A stretch of DNA of 64,000 nt from positions 21,710,688 through 21,774,687 of the forward strand of contig OZ059895.1 in the NCBI GenBank assembly GCA_964057225.1. Direction: 5' to 3'. The translations under genes and the position numbers were made by a program. The stretch is from Auanema rhodensis (Eukaryota > Nematoda > Chromadorea > Rhabditida > Rhabditidae). Numbering within the stretch: the first letter of the stretch is position 1; each line of letters starts with the position of its first letter. Below the pieces are notes generated by a model. That model was not told the DNA's origin. It searched no databases and saw only the letters and a list, made by a program, of their open reading frames with translations. This document shows, piece after piece, positions 13,101 through 25,561 of this stretch.

Positions 13101-14742
13101 AAAGGAATCTAAAAACATCTACTTCTTGCTAAATTATTTTGAAATTTTTCGAAAAAATTTTTGTCAAAATGTTTTTGGAAGCAATGTTGAGTGTACATGG
13201 AAACTCAACATACACTAATGCATCATTTTTCAAACGATCATAACTAATTTTTGTATTGAGCGTTTCTCAATGTAGTATAGTGCATTCGATGCGGATTTTT
13301 AAGCTGCGTCGATCTGTGTTATCAGATTTGCGCTAGCTTAAAAATGCACCGAGATATCAACTGATATATGTTCACACTTATATCCTCGATTTTCACCCTG
13401 AAGAAATTATTTTTTCGTTGAATAACATTGTCCATCGTCTTTGCCTTGAAAAAAGGAATCTAAAAACATCTACTTCTTGCTAAATTATTTTGAAATTTTT
13501 CGAAAAAATTTTTGTCAAAATGTTTTTGGAAGCAATGTTGAGTGTACATGGAAACTCAACATACACTAATGCATCATTTTTCAAACGATCATAACTAATT
13601 TTTGTATTAAGCGTTTCTCAATGTAGTATAGTGCATTCGATGCGGATTTTTAAGCTGCGTCGATCTGTGTTATCAGATTTGCTCTAGCTTAAAAATGCAC
13701 CGAGATATCAACTGATATATGTTCACACTTATATCCTCGATTTTCACCCTGAAGAAATTATTTTTTCGTTGAATAACATTGTCCATCGTCTTTGCCTTGA
13801 AAAAAGGAATCTAAAAACATCTACTTCTTGCTAAATTATTTTGAAATTTTTCGAAAAAATTTTTGTCAAAATGTTTTTGGAAGCAATGTTGAGTGTACAT
13901 GGAAACTCAACATACACTAATGCATCATTTTTCAAACGATCATAACTAATTTTTGTATTGAGCGTTTCTCGATGTAGTATAGTGCATTCGATGCGGATTT
14001 TTAAGCTGCGTCGATCTGTGTTATCAGATTTGCGCTAGCTTAAAAATGCACCGAGATATCAACTGATATAAGTTCACACTTAGATCCTCGATTTTCACCC
14101 TGAAGAATTAATTTTTTCGTTGAATAACAATGTCCATCGTCTTTGCCTTGAAAAAAGGAATCTAAAAACATCTACTTCTTGCTAAATTATTTTGAAATTT
14201 TTCGAAAAAATTTTTGTCAAAATGTTTTTGGAAGCAATGTTGAGTGTACATGGAAACTCAACATACACTAATGCATCATTTTTCAAACGATCATAACTAA
14301 TTTTTGTATTGAGCGTTTCTCGATGTAGTATAGTGCATTCGATGCGGATTTTTAAGCTGCGTCGATCTGTGTTATCAGATTTGCGCTAGCTTAAAAATGC
14401 ACCGAGATATCAACTGATATATGTTCACACTTATATCCTCGATTTTCACCCTGAAGAAATTATTTTTTCGTTGAATAACATTGTCCATCGTGTTTGCCTT
14501 GAAAAAAGGAATCTAAAAACATCTACTTCTTGCTAAATTATTTTGAAATTTTTCGAAAAAATTTTTGTCAAAATGTTTTTGGAAGCAATGTTGAGTGTAC
14601 ATGGAAACTCAACATACACTAATGCATCATTTTTCAAACGATCATAACTAATTTTTGTATTGAGCGTTTCTCAATGTAGTATAGTGCATTCGATGCGGAT
14701 TTTTAAGCTGCGTCGATCTGTGTTATCAGATTTGCGCTAGCT
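10180..14742 (+). repeat. 7-monomer-spaced duplication (M30-M35 / M37-M42)
   Basis: M30-M35 and M37-M42 share the order a281/T345, standard/G345, a281/T345, G292, B with G292, C101G, offset by 2457 bp (7 x 351). The C101G variant (GTGTTTGCC) occurs only in M35, M36 and M42. M31 has a private change in CCTTG and M35 a private CAGTG, so the two copies have diverged slightly since duplication. Confidence 0.7.
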
Positions 14743-17700
14743 TAAAAATGCACCGAGATATCAACTGATATATGTTCACACTTATATCCTCGATTTTCAC
14801 CCTGAAGAAATTATTTTTTCGTTGAATAACATTGTCCATCGTCTTTGCCTTGAAAAAAGGAATCTAAAAACATCTACTTCTTGCTAAATTATTTTGAAAT
14901 TTTTCGAAAAAATTTTTGTCAAAATGTTTTTGGAAGCAATGTTGAGTGTACATGGAAACTCAACATACACTAATGCATCATTTTTCAAACGATCATAACT
15001 AATTTTTGTATTAAGCGTTTCTCAATGTAGTATAGTGCATTCGATGCGGATTTTTAAGCTGCGTCGATCTGTGTTATCAGATTTGCTCTAGCTTAAAAAT
15101 GCACCGAGATATCAACTGATATATGTTCACACTTATATGCTCGATTTTCACCCTGAAGAAATTATTTTTTCGTTGAATAACATTGTCCATCGTCTTTGCC
15201 TTGAAAAAAGGAATCTAAAAACATCTACTTCTTGCTAAATTATTTTGAAATTTTTCGAAAAAATTTTTGTCAAAATGTTTTTGGAAGCAATGTTGAGTGT
15301 ACATGGAAACTCAACATACACTAATGCATCATTTTTCAAACGATCATAACTAATTTTTGTATTGAGCGTTTCTCGATGTAGTATAGTGCATTCGATGCGG
15401 ATTTTTAAGCTGCGTCGATCTGTGTTATCAGATTTGCTCTAGCTTAAAAATGCACCGAGATATCAACTGATATATGTTCACACTTATATCCTCGATTTTC
15501 ACCCTGAAGAAATTATTTTTTCGTTGAATAACATTGTCCATCGTCTTTGCCTTGAAAAAAGGAATCTAAAAACATCTACTTCTTGCTAAATTATTTTGAA
15601 ATTTTTCGAAAAAATTTTTGTCAAAATGTTTTTGGAAGCAATGTTGAGTGTACATGGAAACTCAACATACACTAATGCATCATTTTTCAAACGATCATAA
15701 CTAATTTTTGTATTGAGCGTTTCTCAATGTAGTATAGTGCATTCGATGCGGATTTTTAAGCTGCGTCGATCTGTGTTATCAGATTTGCGCTAGCTTAAAA
15801 ATGCACCGAGATATCAACTGATATATGTTCACACTTATATCCTCGATTTTAACCCTGAAGAAATTATTTTTTCGTTGAATAACATTGTCCATCGTCTTTG
15901 CCTTGAAAAAAGGAATCTAAAAACATCTACTTCTTGCTAAATTATTTTGAAATTTTTCGAAAAAATTTTTGTCAAAATGTTTTTGGAAGCAATGTTGAGT
16001 GTACATGGAAACTCAACATACACTAATGCATCATTTTTCAAACGATCATAACTAATTTTTGTATTGAGCGTTTCTCAATGTAGTATAGTGCATTCGATGC
16101 GGATTTTTAAGCTGCGTCGATCTGTGTTATCAGATTTGCGCTAGCTTAAAAATGCACCGAGATATCAACTGATATATGTTCACACTTATATCCTCGATTT
16201 TCACCCTGAAGAAATTATTTTTTCGTTGAATAACATTGTCCATCGTCTTTGCCTTGAAAAAAGGAATCTAAAAACATCTACTTCTTGCTAAATTATTTTG
16301 AAATTTTTCGAAAAAATTTTTGTCAAAATGTTTTTGGAAGCAATGTTGAGTGTACATGGAAACTCAACATACACTAATGCATCATTTTTCAAACGATCAT
16401 AACTAATTTTTGTATTGAGCGTTTCTCAATGTAGTATAGTGCATTCGATGCGGATTTTTAAGCTGCGTCGATCTGTGTTATCAGATTTGCGCTAGCTTAA
16501 AAATGCACCGAGATATCAACTGATATATGTTCACACTTATATCCTCGATTTTCACCCTGAAGAAATTATTTTTTCGTTGAATAACATTGTCCATCGTCTT
16601 TGCCTTGAAAAAAGGAATCTAAAAACATCTACTTCTTGCTAAATTATTTTGAAATTTTTCGAAAAAATTTTTGTCAAAATGTTTTTGGAAGCAATGTTGA
16701 GTGTACATGGAAACTCAACATACACTAATGCATCATTTTTCAAACGATCATAACTAATTTTTGTATTGAGCGTTTCTCAATGTAGTATAGTGCATTCGAT
16801 GCGGATTTTTAAGCTGCGTCGATCTGTGTTATCAGATTTGCGCTAGCTTAAAAATGCACCGAGATATCAACTGATATATGTTCACACTTATATCCTCGAT
16901 TTTCACCCTGAAGAAATTATTTTTTCGTTGAATAACATTGTCCATCGTCTTTGCCTTAAAAAAAGGAATCTAAAAACATCTACTTCTTGCTAAATTATTT
17001 TGAAATTTTCCGAAAAAATTTTTGTCAAAATGTTTTTGGAAGCAATGTTGAGTGTACATGGAAACTCAACATACACTAATGCATCATTTTTCAAACGATC
17101 ATAACTAATTTTTGTATTGAGCGTTTCTCAATGTAGTATAGTGCATTCGATGCGGATTTTTAAGCTGCGTCGATCTGTGTTATCAGATTTGCTCTAGCTT
17201 AAAAATGCACCGAGATATCAACTGATATATGTTCACACTTATATCCTCGATTTTCACCCTGAAGAAATTATTTTTTCGTTGAATAACATTGTCCATCGTC
17301 TTTGCCTTGAAAAAAGGAATCTAAAAACATCTACTTCTTGCTAAATTATTTTGAAATTTTTCGAAAAAATTTTTGTCAAAATGTTTTTGGAAGCAATGTT
17401 GAGTGTACATGGAAACTCAACATACACTAATGCATCATTTTTCAAACGATCATAACTAATTTTTGTATTGAGCGTTTCTCAATGTAGTATAGTGCATTCG
17501 ATGCGGATTTTTAAGCTGCGTCGATCTGTGTTATCAGATTTGCGCTAGCTTAAAAATGCACCGAGATATCAACTGATATATGTTCACACTTATATCCTCG
17601 ATTTTCACCCTGAAGAAATTATTTTTTCGTTGAATAACATTGTCCATCGTCTTTGCCTTGAAAAAAGGAATCTAAAAACATCTACTTCTTGCTAAATTAT

Positions 17701-18252
17701 TTTGAAATTTTTCGAAAAAATTTTTGTCAAAATGTTTTTGGAAGCAATGTTGAGTGTACATGGAAACTCAACATACACTAATGCATCATTTTTCAAACGA
17801 TCATAACTAATTTTTGTATTAAGCGTTTCTCAATGTAGTATAGTGCATTCGATGCGGATTTTTAAGCTGCATCGATCTGTGTTATCAGATTTGCTCTAGC
17901 TTAAAAATGCACCGAGATATCAACTGATATATGTTCACACTTATATCCTCGATTTTCACCCTGAAGAAATTATTTTTTCGTTGAATAACATTGTCCATCG
18001 TCTTTGCCTTGAAAAAAGGAATCTAAAAACATCTACTTCTTGCTAAATTATTTTGAAATTTTTCGAAAAAATTTTTGTCAAAATGTTTTTGGAAGCAATG
18101 TTGAGTGTACATGGAAACTCAACATACACTAATGCATCATTTTTCAAACGATCATAACTAATTTTTGTATTAAGCGTTTCTCAATGTAGTATAGTGCATT
18201 CGATGCGGATTTTTAAGCTGCGTCGATCTGTGTTATCAGATTTGCTCTAGCT

Positions 18253-18603
18253 TAAAAATGCACCGAGATATCAACTGATATAAGTTCACACTTACATCCT
18301 CGATTTTCACCCTGAAGAATTAATTTTTTCGTTGAATAACATTGTCCATCGTCTTTGCCTTAAAAAAAGGAATCTAAAAACATCTACTTCTTGCTAAATT
18401 ATTTTGAAATTTTCCGAAAAAATTTTTGTCAAAATGTTTTTGGAAGCAATGTTGAGTGTACATGGAAACTCAACATACACTAATGCATCATTTTTCAAAC
18501 GATCATAACTAATTTTTGTATTGAGCGTTTCTCAATGTAGTATAGTGCATTCGATGCGGATTTTTAAGCTGCGTCGATCTGTGTTATCAGATTTGCTCTA
18601 GCT
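18253..18603 (+). repeat. Mosaic monomer M53
   Basis: M53 carries the class B changes at 31, 68 and 70, but has C (not G) at position 43 and the standard T at 90. It also carries the CCTTAAAAAAAGG and TTTCCG changes otherwise seen only in M49, four monomers upstream. It looks like a recombinant or gene-conversion product of a B copy and an M49-like copy. Confidence 0.7.
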
Positions 18604-19305
18604 TAAAAATGCACCGAGATATCAACTGATATATGTTCACACTTATATCCTCGATTTTCACCCTGAAGAAATTATTTTTTCGTTGAATAACATTGTTTAT
18701 CGTCTTTGCCTTGAAAAAAGGAATCTAAAAACATCTACTTCTTGCTAAATTATTTTGAAATTTTTCGAAAAAATTTTTGTCAAAATGTTTTTGGAAGCAA
18801 TGTTGAGTGTACATGGAAACTCAACATACACTAATGCATCATTTTTCAAACGATCATAACTAATTTTTGTATTGAGCGTTTCTCAATGTAGTATAGTGCA
18901 TTCGATGCGGATTTTTAAGCTGCGTCGATCTGTGTTATCAGATTTGCGCTAGCTTAAAAATGCACCGAGATATCAACTGATATATGTTCACACTTATATC
19001 CTCGATTTTCACCCTGAAGAAATTATTTTTTCGTTGAATAACATTGTCCATCGTCTTTGCCTTGAAAAAAGGAATCTAAAAACATCTACTTCTTGCTAAA
19101 TTATTTTGAAATTTTTCGAAAAAATTTTTGTCAAAATGTTTTTGGAAGCAATGTTGAGTGTACATGGAAACTCAACATACACTAATGCATCATTTTTCAA
19201 ACGATCATAACTAATTTTTGTATTAAGCGTTTCTCAATGTAGTATAGTGCATTCGATGCGGATTTTTAAGCTGCGTCGATCTGTGTTATCAGATTTGCTC
19301 TAGCT

Positions 19306-21411
19306 TAAAAATGCACCGAGATATCAACTGATATATGTTCACACTTATATCCTCGATTTTCACCCTGAAGAAATTATTTTTTCGTTGAATAACATTGTCC
19401 ATCGTCTTTGCCTTGAAAAAAGGAATCTAAAAACATCTACTTCTTGCTAAATTATTTTGAAATTTTTCGAAAAAATTTTTGTCAAAATGTTTTTGGAAGC
19501 AATGTTGAGTGTACATGGAAACTCAACATACACTAATGCATCATTTTTCAAACGATCATAACTAATTTTTGTATTAAGCGTTTCTCAATGTAGTATAGTG
19601 CATTCGATGCGGATTTTTAAGCTGCGTCGATCTGTGTTATCAGATTTGCTCTAGCTTAAAAATGCACCGAGATATCAACTGATATATGTTCACACTTATA
19701 TCCTCGATTTTCACCCTGAAGAAATTATTTTTTCGTTGAATAACATTGTCCATCGTCTTTGCCTTGAAAAAAGGAATCTAAAAACATCTACTTCTTGCTA
19801 AATTATTTTGAAATTTTTCGAAAAAATTTTTGTCAAAATGTTTTTGGAAGCAATGTTGAGTGTACATGGAAACTCAACATACACTAATGCATCATTTTTC
19901 AAACGATCATAACTAATTTTTGTATTGAGCGTTTCTCGATGTAGTATAGTGCATTCGATGCGGATTTTTAAGCTGCGTCGATCTGTGTTATCAGATTTGC
20001 GCTAGCTTAAAAATGCACCGAGATATCAACTGATATAAGTTCACACTTAGATCCTCGATTTTCACCCTGAAGAATTAATTTTTTCGTTGAATAACAATGT
20101 CCATCGTCTTTGCCTTGAAAAAACAAATCTAAAAACATCTACTTCTTGCTAAATTATTTTGAAATTTTTCGAAAAAATTTTTGTCAAAATGTTTTTGGAA
20201 GCAATGTTGAGTGTACATGGAAACTCAACATACACTAATGCATCATTTTTCAAACGATCATAACTAATTTTTGTATTAAGCGTTTCTCAATGTAGTATAG
20301 TGCATTCGATGCGGATTTTTAAGCTGCGTCGATCTGTGTTATCAGATTTGCTCTAGCTTAAAAATGCACCGAGATATCAACTGATATATGTTCACACTTA
20401 TATCCTCGATTTTCACCCTGAAGAAATTATTTTTTCGTTGAATAACATTGTCCATCGTCTTTGCCTTGAAAAAAGGAATCTAAAAACATCTACTTCTTGC
20501 TAAATTATTTTGAAATTTTTCGAAAAAATTTTTGTCAAAATGTTTTTGGAAGCAATGTTGAGTGTACATGGAAACTCAACATACACTAATGCATCATTTT
20601 TCAAACGATCATAACTAATTTTTGTATTAAGCGTTTCTCAATGTAGTATAGTGCATTCGATGCGGATTTTTAAGCTGCGTCGATCTGTGTTATCAGATTT
20701 GCTCTAGCTTAAAAATGCACCGAGATATCAACTGATATATGTTCACACTTATATCCTCGATTTTCACCCTGAAGAAATTATTTTTTCGTTGAATAACATT
20801 GTCCATCGTCTTTGCCTTGAAAAAAGGAATCTAAAAACATCTACTTCTTGCTAAATTATTTTGAAATTTTTCGAAAAAATTTTTGTCAAAATGTTTTTGG
20901 AAGCAATGTTGAGTGTACATGGAAACTCAACATACACTAATGCATCATTTTTCAAACGATCATAACTAATTTTTGTATTGAGCGTTTCTCGATGTAGTAT
21001 AGTGCATTCGATGCGGATTTTTAAGCTGCGTCGATCTGTGTTATCAGATTTGCGCTAGCTTAAAAATGCACCGAGATATCAACTGATATAAGTTCACACT
21101 TAGATCCTCGATTTTCACCCTGAAGAATTAATTTTTTCGTTGAATAACAATGTCCATCGTCTTTGCCTTGAAAAAACAAATCTAAAAACATCTACTTCTT
21201 GCTAAATTATTTTGAAATTTTTCGAAAAAATTTTTGTCAAAATGTTTTTGGAAGCAATGTTGAGTGTACATGGAAACTCAACATACACTAATGCATCATT
21301 TTTCAAACGATCATAACTAATTTTTGTATTAAGCGTTTCTCAATGTAGTATAGTGCATTCGATGCGGATTTTTAAGCTGCGTCGATCTGTGTTATCAGAT
21401 TTGCGCTAGCT
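19306..21411 (+). repeat. Tandem 3-monomer higher-order repeat (M56-M58 / M59-M61)
   Basis: Each 1053-bp unit is a281/T345, then G292, then class B with CAAATC (G117C, G118A) and G281A. The second unit starts at 20359. The only diagnostic difference I see between the units is position 345 in the last monomer (T in M58, G in M61). Confidence 0.8.
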
Positions 21412-24400
21412 TAAAAATGCACCGAGATATCAACTGATATATGTTCACACTTATATCCTCGATTTTCACCCTGAAGAAATTATTTTTTCGTTGAATAACA
21501 TTGTCCATCGTCTTTGCCTTGAAAAAAGGAATCTAAAAACATCTACTTCTTGCTAAATTATCTTGAAATTTTTCGAAAAAATTTTTGTCAAAATGTTTTT
21601 GGAAGCAATGTTGAGTGTACATGGAAACTCAACATACACTAATGCATCATTTTTCAAACGATCATAACTAATTTTTGTATTGAGCGTTTCTCAATGTAGT
21701 ATAGTGCATTCGATGCGGATTTTTAAGCTGCGTCGATCTGTGTTATCAGATTTGCGCTAGCTTAAAAATGCACCGAGATATCAACTGATATATGTTCACA
21801 CTTATATCCTCGATTTTCACCCTGAAGAAATTATTTTTTCGTTGAATAACATTGTCCATCGTCTTTGCCTTGAAAAAAGGAATCTAAAAACATCTACTTC
21901 TTGCTAAATTATTTTGAAATTTTTCGAAAAAATTTTTGTCAAAATGTTTTTGGAAGCAATGTTGAGTGTACATGGAAACTCAACATACACTAATGCATCA
22001 TTTTTCAAACGATCATAACTAATTTTTGTATTAAGCGTTTCTCAATGTAGTATAGTGCATTCGATGCGGATTTTTAAGCTGCGTCGATCTGTGTTATCAG
22101 ATTTGCTCTAGCTTAAAAATGCACCGAGATATCAACTGATATATGTTCACACTTATATCCTCGATTTTCACCCTGAAGAAATTATTTTTTCGTTGAATAA
22201 CATTGTCCATCGTCTTTGCCTTGAAAAAAGGAATCTAAAAACATCTACTTCTTGCTAAATTATTTTGAAATTTTTCGAAAAAATTTTTGTCAAAATGTTT
22301 TTGGAAGCAATGTTGAGTGTACATGGAAACTCAACATACACTAATGCATCATTTTTCAAACGATCATAACTAATTTTTGTATTGAGCGTTTCTCGATGTA
22401 GTATAGTGCATTCGATGCGGATTTTTAAGCTGCGTCGATCTGTGTTATCAGATTTGCGCTAGCTTAAAAATGCACCGAGATATCAACTGATATAAGTTCA
22501 CACTTAGATCCTCGATTTTCACCCTGAAGAATTAATTTTTTCGTTGAATAACAATGTCCATCGTCTTTGCCTTGAAAAAAGAAATCTAAAAACATCTACT
22601 TCTTGCTAAATTATTTTGAAATTTTTCGAAAAAATTTTTGTCAAAATGTTTTTGGAAGCAATGTTGAGTGTACATGGAAACTCAACATACACTAATGCAT
22701 CATTTTTCAAACGATCATAACTAATTTTTGTATTGAGCGTTTCTCAATGTAGTATAGTGCATTCGATACGGATTTTTAAGCTGCGTCGATCTGTGTTATC
22801 AGATTTGCGCTAGCTTAAAAATGCACCGAGATATCAACTGATATATGTTCACACTTATATCCTCGATTTTCACCCTGAAGAAATTATTTTTTCGTTGAAT
22901 AACATTGTCCATCGTCTTTGCCTTGAAAAAAGGAATCTAAAAACATCTACTTCTTGCTAAATTATTTTGAAATTTTTCGAAAAAATTTTTGTCAAAATGT
23001 TTTTGGAAGCAATGTTGAGTGTACATGGAAACTCAACATACACTAATGCATCATTTTTCAAACGATCATAACTAATTTTTGTATTGAGCGTTTCTCGATG
23101 TAGTATAGTGCATTCGATGCGGATTTTTAAGCTGCGTCGATCTGTGTTATCAGATTTGCGCTAGCTTAAAAATGCACCGAGATATCAACTGATATAAGTT
23201 CACACTTAGATCCTCGATTTTCACCCTGAAGAATTAATTTTTTCGTTGAATAACAATGTCCATCGTCTTTGCCTTGAAAAAAGAAATCTAAAAACATCTA
23301 CTTCTTGCTAAATTATTTTGAAATTTTTCGAAAAAATTTTTGTCAAAATGTTTTTGGAAGCAATGTTGAGTGTACATGGAAACTCAACATACACTAATGC
23401 ATCATTTTTCAAACGATCATAACTAATTTTTGTATTGAGCGTTTCTCAATGTAGTATAGTGCATTCGATGCGGATTTTTAAGCTGCGTCGATCTGTGTTA
23501 TCAGATTTGCGCTAGCTTAAAAATGCACCGAGATATCAACTGATATAAGTTCACACTTAGATCCTCGATTTTCACCCTGAAGAATTAATTTTTTCGTTGA
23601 ATAACAATGTCCATCGTCTTTGCCTTGAAAAAAGAAATCTAAAAACATCTACTTCTTGCTAAATTATTTTGAAATTTTTCGAAAAAATTTTTGTCAAAAT
23701 GTTTTTGGAAGCAATGTTGAGTGTACATGGAAACTCAACATACACTAATGCATCATTTTTCAAACGATCATAACTAATTTTTGTATTGAGCGTTTCTCAA
23801 TGTAGTATAGTGCATTCGATGCGGATTTTTAAGCTGCGTCGATCTGTGTTATCAGATTTGCGCTAGCTTAAAAATGCACCGAGATATCAACTGATATATG
23901 TTCACACTTAGATCCTCGATTTTCACCCTGAAGAATTAATTTTTTCGTTGAATAACAATGTCCATCGTCTTTGCCTTGAAAAAAGAAATCTAAAAACATC
24001 TACTTCTTGCTAAATTATTTTGAAATTTTTCGAAAAAATTTTTGTCAAAATGTTTTTGGAAGCAATGTTGAGTGTACATGGAAACTCAACATACACTAAT
24101 GCATCATTTTTCAAACGATCATAACTAATTTTTGTATTGAGCGTTTCTCAATGTAGTATAGTGCATTCGATGCGGATTTTTAAGCTGCGTCGATCTGTGT
24201 TATCAGATTTGCGCTAGCTTAAAAATGCACCGAGATATCAACTGATATATGTTCACACTTATATCCTCGATTTTCACCCTGAAGAAATTATTTTTTCGTT
24301 GAATAACATTGTCCATCGTCTTTGCCTTGAAAAAAGGAATCTAAAAACATCTACTTCTTGCTAAATTATTTTGAAATTTTTCGAAAAAATTTTTGTCAAA

Positions 24401-25404
24401 ATGTTTTTGGAAGCAATGTTGAGTGTACATGGAAACTCAACATACACTAATGCATCATTTTTCAAACGATCATAACTAATTTTTGTATTGAGCGTTTCTC
24501 AATGTAGTATAGTGCATTCGATGCGGATTTTTAAGCTGCGTCGATCTGTGTTATCAGATTTGCGCTAGCTTAAAAATGCACCGAGATATCAACTGATATA
24601 TGTTCACACTTATATCCTCGATTTTCACCCTGAAGAAATTATTTTTTCGTTGAATAACATTGTCCATCGTCTTTGCCTTGAAAAAAGGAATCTAAAAACA
24701 TCTACTTCTTGCTAAATTATCTTGAAATTTTTCGAAAAAATTTTTGTCAAAATGTTTTTGGAAGCAATGTTGAGTGTACATGGAAACTCAACATACACTA
24801 ATGCATCATTTTTCAAACGATCATAACTAATTTTTGTATTGAGCGTTTCTCAATGTAGTATAGTGCATTCGATGCGGATTTTTAAGCTGCGTCGATCTGT
24901 GTTATCAGATTTGCTCTAGCTTAAAAATGCACCGAGATATCAACTGATATATGTTCACACTTATATCCTCGATTTTCACCCTGAAGAAATTATTTTTTCG
25001 TTGAATAACATTGTCCATCGTCTTTGCCTTGAAAAAAGGAATCTAAAAACATCTACTTCTTGCTAAATTATTTTGAAATTTTTCGAAAAAATTTTTGTCA
25101 AAATGTTTTTGGAAGCAATGTTGAGTGTACATGGAAACTCAACATACACTAATGCATCATTTTTCAAACGATCATAACTAATTTTTGTATTGAGCGTTTC
25201 TCAATGTAGTATAGTGCATTCGATGCGGATTTTTAAGCTGTGTCGATCTGTGTTATCAGATTTGCGCTAGCTTAAAAATGCACCGAGATATCAACTGATA
25301 TATGTTCACACTTAGATCCTCGATTTTCACCCTGAAGAATTAATTTTTTCGTTGAATAACAATGTCCATCGTCTTTGCCTTGAAAAAAGAAATCTAAAAA
25401 CATC

Positions 25405-25406
25405 TA
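25405..25406. repeat. Left TA target-site duplication
   Basis: TA corresponding to monomer positions 133-134, in the context CATCTA just before the left inverted repeat. Its partner is at 26710-26711. A TA duplication is the hallmark of Tc1/mariner insertion, and removing the element plus one TA restores a normal 351-bp monomer. Confidence 0.97.
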
Positions 25407-25432
25407 CAGGGTGGCCCATAAGTATTGAGACA
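25407..25432 (+). repeat. Left terminal inverted repeat (26 bp)
   Basis: It begins CAGGGTGGCCCATAAGTATT and runs to GAGACA. It is a perfect reverse complement of 26684-26709. Beyond base 26 the two ends still resemble each other (AAATTCAAA against CATTCAAA), so an imperfect extension of about 9-10 bp is possible. This is the expected transposase binding end. Confidence 0.97.
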
Positions 25433-25502
25433 AAATTCAAATAATTTTTTTAAAAAAAAAACTAGGTCAAAAAAACATGTTCACAAAACTTTTAGGCTCG
25501 GG

Positions 25503-25510
25503 TATATAAG
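25503..25510 (+). promoter_or_regulatory. TATA-box-like sequence of the transposase gene
   Basis: TATATAAG is a full match to the TATAWAAG consensus, 51 bp upstream of the start codon and inside the element. A start site about 30 bp downstream, near 25533, would leave a leader of roughly 30 bases. No clear arthropod-type initiator is visible there. The element therefore probably carries its own core promoter; activity is not shown. Confidence 0.55.
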
Positions 25511-25561
25511 GAGACTTTTTGAGCACATTGACAGCTTTTGTGATTATATTTAGAAAAAGTT

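Larger units (their letters stand above)
1..25406 (+). repeat. 351-bp satellite array, left part (M1 to part of M73)
   Basis: Monomer starts fall exactly every 351 bp (1, 352, 703, ... 25273), so 72 complete monomers precede the transposon with no net indel. M73 starts at 25273 and is cut after its base 134. All copies are head-to-tail in one orientation. Copies differ by a few substitutions each. Left-hand copies use both T and G at monomer position 345, and the B-class copies up to M41 keep GG at 117-118. No gene, tRNA or rRNA is visible here. What is seen is the repeat itself; a heterochromatic or centromeric location is inference. Confidence 0.99.

Noticed and set aside
1-25406. CRISPR array or bacterial repeat
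   Set aside because: The units are contiguous 351-bp monomers with no unique spacers, and the inserted element is a eukaryotic-type Tc1/mariner transposon.
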